64,000 nt of DNA from positions 155,036,001 to 155,100,000 of the forward strand of contig NC_092338.1 of NCBI RefSeq assembly GCF_046630445.1, in the 5' to 3' direction. Both the position numbers and the translations under genes were made by a program. The notes below the pieces were generated by a model. That model did no database searches. It was not told the DNA's origin and was given only the letters and a program-made list of their open reading frames with translations. Positions 52,833 through 62,503 of the stretch are shown here, piece after piece. Every line of letters begins with the position of its first letter. Position 1 is the stretch's first letter. Origin of the DNA: Rutidosis leptorrhynchoides. Lineage: Eukaryota > Streptophyta > Magnoliopsida > Asterales > Asteraceae.

Positions 52833-55350
52833 CAGAAGTTAACGAACTTCGCGCTCGTGTGACGGCTTTGGAGAACATGGTGTGAAGGTTGCAAACACCA
52901 GCAGCAGCACCAGCAGCATAATCAGCACCACCATCAATAACATCAACAATACCATCATCATCACTAACAAACAACATCCGCATCACACGTCTCGACATCA
53001 TAATCTGTCCCACAAACATCAACATCATACGCACCATAGATACCAAGGAGTACCAACAATAATGAACGATGAAGTATTGATCCATAACTTCATTGATATT
53101 CTGCGAAGAATATGTGGTTTCAAAAAGTTTTAGAGATTTCTTATTCTAGCTCAAATCGAAAAGCAAATGAGATTAATATCATATTAACTCATTAAATTCA
53201 TGATTTCATCTGAAGAAAATATATATGTATATATGTTTTCATAAAGATTGTAATTAAAAGTTCTTTTGTACAAAATATTAATGGTGAAATTTTTTTTTTT
53301 AACGGGTAGGTAATACCCGAGAAATAATTAGATTTCATCTTAATAAGTTACATTGTACATCAGTCGAAGCTGATTCAACAGTCATTTACTATCCTACTTA
53401 CAACCACCGATATACGTATCCGTTCACCGCAGAATAACCATTTTCATTCAATTTCATATTTGGATTTTGACTTCCCAGAATCCAACAAGTGGAATATGAA
53501 GAAAACATATGACAAAATAAAATCTGTTAGAAACAAACAAATTAACTATGAAAAATTTTGTTAAGAATCCACGCTAACTATTCCAGCTAACTGTTCCTAG
53601 CTAACTGATTACATTTTATTTATCGCAGTTTATTTATCGCAATTTAATTATCGCACTTTTATTTATCGTCATTTAATTTCTGTAATTATTTTACGCACTT
53701 TAAATATCGGGACACGTATACAATGTTTTGACATATCATATCGACGCATCTATATATATTATTTGGAATCACCATAGACACTCTATATGCAGTAATGATC
53801 GAGTTCTCTATACAGGGTTGAGGTTGATTCTACAATAATATATATAGTTTGAGTTGTGATCGAGTCTGGGACGTATACGGGTCACGACACATATTAATTA
53901 ATTCGTATATTATATATTAAACTATATATGAATTATTGGACTGTTACTGTGGACTATCGACTGTGGACTAATGACATTGGACAATTAAAATGAATTAAAA
54001 TATTGATTATAACATATGAAACTAAACATTTCTTCAAGATTGCCACTTGATTTCATCTTAAACCTCATTGTATCTCGACGATTACAATCAGCGTTCAAAT
54101 CTATCATGATTCTTAAAAACACCTCAATCAAGAGGATAAACCAACCGCACTTCATCTACGGAAGAAAAGATTGATGCATATAGTTATGCACCTGAAAAAC
54201 CCTCGGAAACTGAGTAAATGTTTGACACGTATCTGTTCTAGTTCCTTTGACATTGTTATTACCGAATATCGTTTTGCAATCCCTTTCCAAAGTAGCTAAT
54301 TTTGTCACAGCTCCAGCAAGCCAACTGCGACTTTTCATCCGAAACAACTTTATTATAACCGCGATATAAATGCGTACTCTTTATTGTTACTGGGGAACCT
54401 TTTATATTCCACAATATTACCATCAGCGATTAATCATTCTAAAAACACAATTCTCCTGAAACTACCTCGGTTTGATAACCGCTGACCCAAATCAGTTAAC
54501 TTTGAAAATGCTGACGAAGCAGCATGTTGTAGATGATCTTAATGGCCAAAAGTTTGATGATAAAGAAAGGAGTGTTAGGAACGCTCGATAGAAAATTTAG
54601 TACCGAAAAGCGGATTATGCGAAACTATGAAGAAAGCCGTGGACAAATCACAAAGAATAAGTTTGCCTTCAAAGAATCCAAATGATTCTGTGCCTGCTGA
54701 AATCGTTAGCAAACATCTTATTTCTCATTCTAAACCTTCACAGACAAATCTTCTTCATCATCCATTGATATTAGAAATTCTAAGATATTCTCGTATGTTC
54801 TATTATAAATATCCTCCATATTTCTGGCGATATTTTCACAACTATTCTTATCTGAGATCATTTATCTCTCCGTAATATCTGCAACATAAAAGAAACTGTG
54901 TTAGTTTTAAATTCTGAAACCTTCGAGTTTAAAATATGAATGTTTTGAAGTAGTGTTGGGAACTGAAGCATGGATTAGTATAATATAATGACACTTGATC
55001 AACGTCATTATATTACAGTAAGTCATGCTGAGTTTCTAATGAAGCATGATGATTCACAGTACCGTCATCATGTGCCATTTACACGACTCTTACATTCTAT
55101 CTAATCTCTAAACATATCAAGAGAATATTTTTCTGGATGACTCGGTCTTCTCCAGGGTATTCTGGTAATTTAACAAATCAAAATCGTTCTATTACCATTT
55201 TCTTCTTAGAGCATTAGCTATGTTCACTCTGAATTTCATATCTATGAATTCCGGACCATTACTCGCTTGACTCGAAGTCGGGAAGAGAAAACGAAAGCAT
55301 GAAGCTCCGAAAAATAATGAAGAATATAAACTCCGATAATAAATCCAAAA
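52833..55350. other. Element C internal region without a supported gene
   Basis: The stretch is AT-rich. Around 54740-54900 it is homologous to element D (minus strand near 2280-2420). A CAT/CAC-rich stretch at 52920-53040 parallels the His/Gln-rich tail coding region of element D. No gag, protease, RT or integrase motif is seen. Confidence 0.6.
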
Positions 55351-55662
55351 TTACAAACCGTGTATATCGATGCAGATAGCAATATAGAGACACGGGAGAA
55401 TTAGAAACACTATAAACACAAGAGTATAGTAGAAGTAAATAGATTCTTCTGGTGGTAGATGAAAAAGAAGAATGACATATATAAAAGTTAGGAGTATATC
55501 AAGAATCAGGACTGGATGGAGCATATTGATGAATGCTTTAAAGTAAGAATCAAGGGAGAAAGAATAGAAGGTGTGAGTCGTGGAAAATAAGGAAACGAAG
55601 GGGGTGCATTTATAGTGAAATATCCGACAGAGTAATCGAAACAGATTATTGCATATAATCAA
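55351..55662 (-). CDS. Small two-segment membrane protein, antisense ORF of element C
   Basis: This 103-residue ORF is antisense to element C and close to its 3' LTR, the same place and polarity as the element D copy. From the inner Met (residue 47) two hydrophobic segments flank HLPPEESIYFYY, and the end is LPCLYIAICIDIHGL. The identity to the element D copy is 40 of 57 positions by my count, and most replacements swap one hydrophobic residue for another. Several codon differences are silent. Together with the position this suggests a maintained gene. The product would be a small integral membrane protein; its function is unknown. Confidence 0.55.
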   Translation of the reverse strand: MIICNNLFRLLCRIFHYKCTPFVSLFSTTHTFYSFSLDSYFKAFINMLHPVLILDILLTFIYVILLFHLPPEESIYFYYTLVFIVFLILPCLYIAICIDIHGL

Positions 55663-55931
55663 AGAAGATCCTGATTTCCTTAATCACCAAAGAACCAAAT
55701 CTTATTACGTAAGATTCTCTTTAAATCCCTTAAATCCCGAAAATCAATCATAATTACGTCATCGGTTAAGACGAATATATTTTACTCATCTCACTCTTTT
55801 ATGATAGTCTCATTTATATTCTTCGCATAATCGAATCATTTTATCTACATTACTCAATGATGATAAAACTCCATTATCACCTTATATTTGTCATGAAAAC
55901 CTTCTTATTGTTATCCATAACAACCTCTATC

Positions 55932-55968
55932 AAATTTCGGGGACGAAATTTCTTTAACGGGTAGGTAC
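55932..55968 (+). other. Hairpin and polypurine tract of element C
   Basis: AAATTTCG and CGAAATTT (55932-55951) form arms around GGGA, followed by AACGGGTAGGTAC next to the 3' LTR. The layout equals that of element D at 872-908. Confidence 0.6.
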
Positions 55969-58663
55969 TGTAATGACCCGAAATTTTCCGACCAAACTAT
56001 ACTTATGATATTAATATTTACATAAATTAAACCATACCAACATGATAAGCAATCCAAATTGTTGAGACTTGTGTTTTTGAAAAGAGTTTTACACGACGTT
56101 TGACCGTCCAATATGACCGATGATATCACGAACTATATAACATACGATAATTATACGTTTGTGTTTATATATGTATTTATATATATTTAACATGATCTAA
56201 GGATAGTTTAACATCTCATTGTGTACTAATTACAATGAGTTATAAGTATATTTTGAAACTACTAACTTAAGTTTTCAAAACGATAACTATACGTAACATT
56301 CTTTGATATATATACTTATAATCTATAATGCTTATACATGTATCGTATATATAATGTATTTAATCACTTTTTAAGGACTTAAATACATAAAACAATATAA
56401 GTATATTCATAAAAGATAGCTATATTTGAATTCTCGTTCCGTTTCCTTAAGATTTCTATACGTATATCTAGGGTATATGTACCCGTATCATACCCAGCTT
56501 CTATACGTATTTACTAGTGGTATATACACATCAAATCAACATCCTAATCAACATTATTACTGCCCTAGATATGAGGTAACTAGGATTTGTCAAGTAGTAT
56601 GAATTATTAGTAAGAAAACAAAATTAGGAATCCTTTTCTTTCTTTATAAACTAAAAACGTTTTTATAAATGAACACCATTTTTTTACTCCATTTTCTTAT
56701 ACCTACACCCTCATTTCTCTCTCAAAATACTCCTAACTTCATACTTGATCATCTCCAAGCATTTTCCCTATCATTTAGCTTCAATTACAAGCCTTAAACA
56801 CCATAAGAAAACTCTTTCAAGAACATATCAAAATAACCACTCATTTGAAGAAGTTTACTTCCAACCTTTTGATCTAACTCCACCACTCTTTGATTCCAAG
56901 ATTATTTCTTATCTTTTGCAGTAACTTTGTCCAAGTAACTTGAGGTAGTAACCTTGTTCATAATCTTATTCAATTCATATTCATATAGCTATCTTATTTT
57001 GTGGTATAAAATTTTAACAACAAGAACATAGTTTGAATGATTTCAAACTTGTTCGCAAACTAAATAGATCCTTTTAACTTGACTTTTAAAACACTTCAAG
57101 ACCTGTAATATATCATAATGATATGCTAACCTAACAAGATATAACTTAGTTTTACAAAGAACATCTTAAAAACTGAATCTACGTCGTCGGAGTGCAACCG
57201 GGGGCTGTTTTGGGTTGGATAATTAAAAACCATCTTGAACTTTGAATTGGAAGTTCATGTTCTGGAAAAATGATATTTCTTATGAATATGTTAACACATA
57301 AAAATTTCATGGTTTAACTCAAAGTGTAAGTATTTTTAGAAAAATGATCATTAAATGTTGTTTTTATGATGGAAAATGATCACTTTCATAAGTTTCACCA
57401 AAGTTTGACCTATAACCTATGATTTCGAATACAAACTAAGGTATTTTCAGTTCATATTCTTAAAATTTGACTCGATCGAAGGAAGTGGCAAGTTGAACCA
57501 ACAAAAACGGAGTTGTAATGAAGAAACTACGACTAAAACAAGATTGGGTATCCGAAGCTAGTTTAGCTACGAAAATATTTGGAGAAAAAGTAAATTAATC
57601 ATATCTTTTCTAATTAATATGATATTTTATATATAATTACTTATGATTTGATTTTATATATTTCAGGACCACCCGTAAACAACACGAGAAGATTAATCAT
57701 AAGACCTCATGATTTTACGTAACACGTCATTTGACAACACGGTACTTTATGTACGCAACACGTCATTTGACAACATGGTACCATGGGTCGAGATTAATTT
57801 TGATCAATACGAATACGATGGGGTCTTTATTTATTTTATTTAAGCAACTAATTGTGGACCACTAACATCGGACTGCTAACCACGGACTAAGAAAATATTA
57901 AAAGTATTAAAAGTATATATATATGTAACAATTACTTAAAAAGAAAATATGTTGATATATTATATATATGGTTAGGTTCGTGATATCTATTGGAGACCAA
58001 GTCGAATTAAATACCTTCAAGGCAAAAGTGAGTTTCATTTGCTCCCTTTTTAATTGCTTTTGCAATATATATTTTTGGGCTGAGAATACATGCGCTGCTT
58101 TTATAAATGTTTACAAAATAGATACAAGTACTTAAAAATATATTCTACGTTGAGTTGTACCACTGGCATATTTCCCTGTAGCTTGGTAACTACTATTTAC
58201 ATGGGTATTGTAAACGCGAATCCTGTTGATAGATCTATCGGGCCTGACAACCCCAACCGGACTGGACGGCCAGTATTCAACGGTTGCACAGTACTTCATT
58301 TTGGTGACTACACTTGGTACGGTGTAGTGAGATTTCATAATAAAGGGAATATGCGATGTTGATTAAATGTTAAGTATAGTTACCAAGTGCTCAACCACTT
58401 AGAATGCTTTACATACACTTGCGAGTGTATTATGTTTATGATTATGAAATTTGTGGTCTATTAACATATTGAAATGATCGTTATGATAAACCTATGAACT
58501 CACCAACCTTTTGGTTGACACTTTAAAGCATGTTTATTCTCAGGTACGAATTAAGTCTTCCGCTGTGCATTTGCTCAATATAAGGACATTACTTGGAGCC
58601 GATCATCGCAATGGGACCAAATGTTGATGACTTCGTCCAGGTGGATTAGGACGGGTCCTTTCA
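55969..58663 (+). repeat. 3' LTR of element C
   Basis: Same length as the 5' LTR (2695 bp) and nearly identical. It ends GGGTCCTTTCA before the duplication ATATG. Confidence 0.92.
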
Positions 58664-59328
58664 ATATGTCCGTCTGGTTTTTGTCCATAACAGTCCATCA
58701 GTCATAAATATAAAGTGCGAGTGTCCTCGTCAAATTATCCTTATACCCGAAGTCAAATATTCCAACTAATTGGGGACTTAAACTGTAACAAGGTTTTAAT
58801 ACTTTGTTAACAATTACGCCAAGTGTCCTTGTACATAATTTTACCCCTGTTTTAATAATTCTAGTGGCTATTAATCCATTCCCGTGTCCGGTTAAATGAA
58901 CGATTATTCGTACATATAAATACCCCGCCCATCGTGTCCAATCGAGTGTATATGGTTATTTATAGGGACGTCCAATTGTAAATCTTTATATTAAAATTAA
59001 CAAACTATCATTTAGTTAAACAAATATAAAGCCAATTAATAGCCCATAGTCTAATTTTCACAAGTGTCGTTCTTTTGTCCAAACCCCAATTATGGTACAA
59101 AGCCCAATTACCCAATTTTTGTATTTAGCCCAACATCATGATTACTTCGGTATTAAATAATCATAATAATAACTTAGCTACGAGACATTAAATTAAAAAG
59201 GTTGAACATAACTTACAATGATTAAAAATAGCGTAGCGTTACACGGACAGAATTTCGACTTACACCCTTACAACATTCGCTAACATACCCTTATTATTAG
59301 GAATTAAAATTAAAATTAAAATTAAAAT

Positions 59329-59334
<6 letters not shown>

Positions 59335-59412
<78 letters not shown>
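59335..59412. repeat. (TA)n array in LTR3
   Basis: About 78 bp of TA repeats. The matching place in LTR1 (near 31824) has only about 12 bp of them. Confidence 0.9.
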
Positions 59413-59415
<3 letters not shown>

Positions 59416-59501
59416 GTTTACATATATAGAGAGATATGATATATGGATATTTTTTACGATCAAAATGCGTTGGCTTTTATAGGCATTTTTGTCCAGGGTC
59501 T

Positions 59502-59551
59502 CTCCGCGAGTCGCGGCATTTTTCCACTACAAACTCCGCAAGTCGCGGAGT
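59502..59551. repeat. Paired palindromes in LTR3
   Basis: CTCCGCGAGTCGCGG (59502-59516) and ACTCCGCAAGTCGCGGAGT (59533-59551), the same pair as in LTR1. Confidence 0.85.
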
Positions 59552-60024
59552 TCGTAAAACCAGCTCACACAAGTTTGGAACCTAGTCTGCCGACGGTTTT
59601 AATATATAAATATAATATATATATAATTTATATAATTAATTATATATTATATTATATTTATATACATAGTTAACTTGTAATTTTTAGTCCGTTGCGTCGA
59701 GCGTTGAGAGTTGACTCTGGTCCCGGTTCCAAATTTTCGAACGTCCTTGCGTACTATTTTATATCGTGTACTTTGCATTTTGAATCTTGTACTCTTGTAA
59801 TTTCTAGACGTTTCTCATCAATAATTTGAACATCTTTGATTGTATTTTGTACTTTTGAGCTTTTTGGTCGTTTGCGTCTTCAATTCGGCGAATCTGTCTT
59901 TTGTGTTCACCTTTTATTATTTAAACGAATATCACTTGTAAATAGAACAATTGCAACTAAAAGCTTGTCTTTCTTGAGGGATAATGCTATGAAATATATG
60001 TTCGTTTTTAGCATTATCAAGGAA

Positions 60025-60342
60025 CCCGAAAAAGAGGATCCTGAAGAAGTTGTGAAAATTACCGAACCACAACGTGATTTGGGAAAATCTTTGGCTGTTA
60101 TACCCGATCCCAAACCCGATGAACCTATTATGACCCAAAATGTTTGTGATCATCTACCTGAACCACCTAAGAGACCAGTTTATAAAATGACCGCTCGTAT
60201 AACGACTGTTGGTTTTGCTCCCAAACAATTAGCCGAAAGAACCAATTGGGAGGAATTGGAAAAAGAACTATCCAAACGAAAATCCAAACGTTTAGCCGAG
60301 AAAGAAACAACATTAACATCTAAGAAATCTCGCCGTTCTTGA
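60025..60342 (+). CDS. Element E ORF, right part
   Basis: A charged frame on the right of Athila B: Pro/Glu-rich start, MTARITTVGFAPKQLAERTN in the middle and a basic end KSKRLAEKETTLTSKKSRRS. It belongs to element E internal sequence. Its lysine-rich end could bind nucleic acid or direct nuclear import. The family is not recognised. Confidence 0.45.
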   Translation, partial: PEKEDPEEVVKITEPQRDLGKSLAVIPDPKPDEPIMTQNVCDHLPEPPKRPVYKMTARITTVGFAPKQLAERTNWEELEKELSKRKSKRLAEKETTLTSKKSRRS

Positions 60343-60520
60343 ACCATCGGCAGCTATCCTGTATTCCATGCATTGTATAATATGTATTATATTGTGTGTT
60401 TAAGTTTGTAAGAAAATCCGCAATGTAATTTTCCTTATGATTGTAAAATAATAAGAATAAGCATGGAAGGTTTATTATTATTATTACAACTTATTATTAC
60501 ATAGTAACGTAATAACTTAC
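60343..60520 (+). other. Element E internal sequence
   Basis: AT-rich non-coding sequence between the element E ORF and Athila F. It ends in CTTAC (60516-60520), the likely target duplication of Athila F. Confidence 0.5.
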
Positions 60521-62503
60521 TGATGTCGAACGAGGTGTATACAAAATAGCTTATATTTTACTAGGAAAATACTATTAAATACGATACAATTTTACACAAG
60601 ATATTTATTTATTTATAGAATGGATATACTTAAACCTTGCTACAACACTTATAGGCAGTGTACCTAATCGTACAGTAGTGTAGTTTTTAGTAAGTCCGGT
60701 TCGTTCCACAGGGAAATCTTTAAACAAAGCTCAACGCTATATTAATTTACTTTTATAAAAATACAAATATATATATAAGTAATATTATTATTATAAAGGG
60801 GGGTTTTTACCGTTTAATGACCGGTTTGTCGATTTTAAAACTTTAGTCGTAGTTAAAACCTAATGTAAAATATAAAATAAATACAAGACTTTAAATTAAA
60901 GCGTAAAGTAAATAACGATAATGAAATTGCGAATAATAAAAATGCGATAAAATTAAATTGCGATAATTAAAAGTACGATAATTAAAAGTGCGATTAAATA
61001 ACAATAAATAAAAGTGCGATAATTAGAAGTGCAATTAAATATAAAATAAAGGAAATTAAATATGAAATAAAAGAATTATGCTTATTTAAACTTTCGTAAT
61101 CATGATGTTTGACGTGTTGATTTTAGTTTTATGCCCTTGGGTTAATTGTTCTTTGTCCTGGATTATTCAATATGTCCGTCTGGTTTTTGTCCATAACAGT
61201 CCATCAGTCATAAATATAAATTGCAAGTGTCCTTGTCAAATTATTATTATACCCGAAGTTAAATATTCCAACTAATTGGGGATTCGAATTGTAACAAGGT
61301 TTTAATACTTTGTTTAATGAATACACCAGGTTATCGACTGCGTGTAAACCAAGGTTTTACTACTTTGTTAACAATTACACCAATTACCCTTGAATGTAAT
61401 TTCACCCCTGTTTTGATTATTCTAGTGGCTATTAATCCATTCCCGTGTCCGGTTAAATGAACGATTATTCGTACATATAAATACCCCGCCCATCGTATCC
61501 GATCGAGTGTATATGGTAATTTATAGGGACGCCCAATTGTAAATCTTTATATTAACATTAACAAACTTTCATTTAGTTAAACAAATATAAAGCCCATTAA
61601 TAGCCCATAGCCTAGTTTCCACAAGTGTCGTTCTTTTATCCAAACCCCAATTATGGTACAAAGCCCAATTACCCAATTTTAGTAATTAGCCCAACATCAT
61701 GATTACTTTGGCTCAAATAAGCATAATAATAACTTAGCTACGAGACATTAATATAAAAAGGTTGAACATAACTTACAATGATTAAAAATAGCGTAGCGTT
61801 ACACGGACAGAATTTCGACTTACACCCTTACAACATTCGCTAACATACCCTTATTATTAGAATTATAATTAAAATTAAAATATAAATTATAAATATAAAT
61901 ATATTTACGTATGAAGAGGAAGAGAAAAAGATGGATTAAATTTGATCAGAATTCGGTTGGCTTTATAGCCAGACTTGAAATTTGGGGCTCCGCGACTCGC
62001 GGCAAAATGGCCTTAAAACTCCGCGAGTCGCGGAGAGGTATTTACAGCTCACACCCTTGGAGTTTCCTGCTGCCGACGGTTTTTATTATATATATATAAT
62101 ATATATATAATTAATATAATTAATTATATATTATATTATATATATATACATAGTTAACTTGTAATTTTTAGTCCGTTGCGTCGAGCGTTAAGAGTTGACT
62201 CTGGTCCCGGTTCCGGATTTTCGAACGTCCTTGCGTACAATTTAATATCTTGTACTTTGCGTTTTGAATCTTGTACTCTTGTGATTTCGAGACGTTTCTT
62301 ATCAATAATTGGAACCTTTTTGATTGTCTTTTGTACTTTTGAGCTTTTTGGTTGTTTGCGTCTTCAATTCGTCAAACCTGTCTTTTGTCTTCACCTTTTA
62401 TTATTTAAACGAATATCACTTGTAAATAGAACAATTGCAACTAAAAGCTTGTCTTTCTTGAGGAATAATGCTATGAAATATATGTTCGTTTTTAGCATTA
62501 TCA
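60521..62503 (-). repeat. 3' LTR of Athila F (LTR4)
   Basis: Begins TGATGTCGAACG, ends TTTTAGCATTATCA. It shares with LTR2 a related extra segment (near 61326-61346) but has the CCGCGAG palindrome type, so it mixes traits of both subfamilies. Confidence 0.88.
61987..62035. repeat. Paired palindromes in LTR4
   Basis: GCTCCGCGACTCGCGGC (61987-62003, imperfect at its ends) and CTCCGCGAGTCGCGGAG (62019-62035, perfect except the central base). Confidence 0.88.

Larger units (their letters stand above)
49355..58663 (+). mobile_element. Element C: non-autonomous Tekay-like LTR retrotransposon
   Basis: Two 2695-bp LTRs (49355-52049 and 55969-58663) flank a 3.9-kb internal region. The duplication ATATG lies on both sides (49350-49354, 58664-58668). 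PBS is tRNA-Met, and the polypurine tract is preceded by a hairpin. No gag or pol is visible; the internal region has a WMNWGWVR ORF and an antisense membrane ORF, both shared with element D. LTRs differ by about 1-2% by eye. It is the youngest layer of the nest because it splits an Athila LTR. It must have been moved by proteins of another element. Confidence 0.9.
30494..60019 (-). mobile_element. Element B: Athila-type Ty3/gypsy retrotransposon, composite
   Basis: The 3' LTR (30494-32441) and 5' LTR (48692-60019, itself split by element C) are flanked by the same 5-bp duplication AGGAA (30489-30493 and 60020-60024). The primer-binding sites match tRNA-Asp, long LTRs are near 2 kb, and a large ORF lies between pol and the 3' LTR. 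These point to the Athila lineage. An additional, different-subfamily LTR (45534-47486) lies inside, making the element composite. The gag-protease frame is long and open; pol is broken, with about three or four breaks. LTR1 and LTR3 look about 99% alike by eye, so insertion is geologically recent. Confidence 0.9.
48692..60019 (-). repeat. 5' LTR of Athila B (LTR3), split by element C
   Basis: The LTR lies at 48692-49354 and 58664-60019, with element C and a 5-bp duplication between. It closely resembles LTR1 but carries a much longer TA array (about 59335-59412) and extra ATTAAA units. Confidence 0.9.
26726..60520 (+). mobile_element. Element E: Tekay-like LTR element hosting the Athila nest
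   Basis: The 5' LTR (26726-30067), primer-binding site and the start of the internal region are on the left. The internal region resumes at 60025-60520 on the right of Athila B, then is interrupted again by Athila F at 60521. LTR start TGTAACGACCCGG and the PBS show a Tekay-like type and plus orientation. Its 3' LTR is not in the window. The visible internal part encodes only an acidic protein, not gag or pol. Confidence 0.75.

Noticed and set aside
59260-59463. Ile/Tyr repeat ORF on the minus strand
   Set aside because: It is a translation of the TA array in an LTR.
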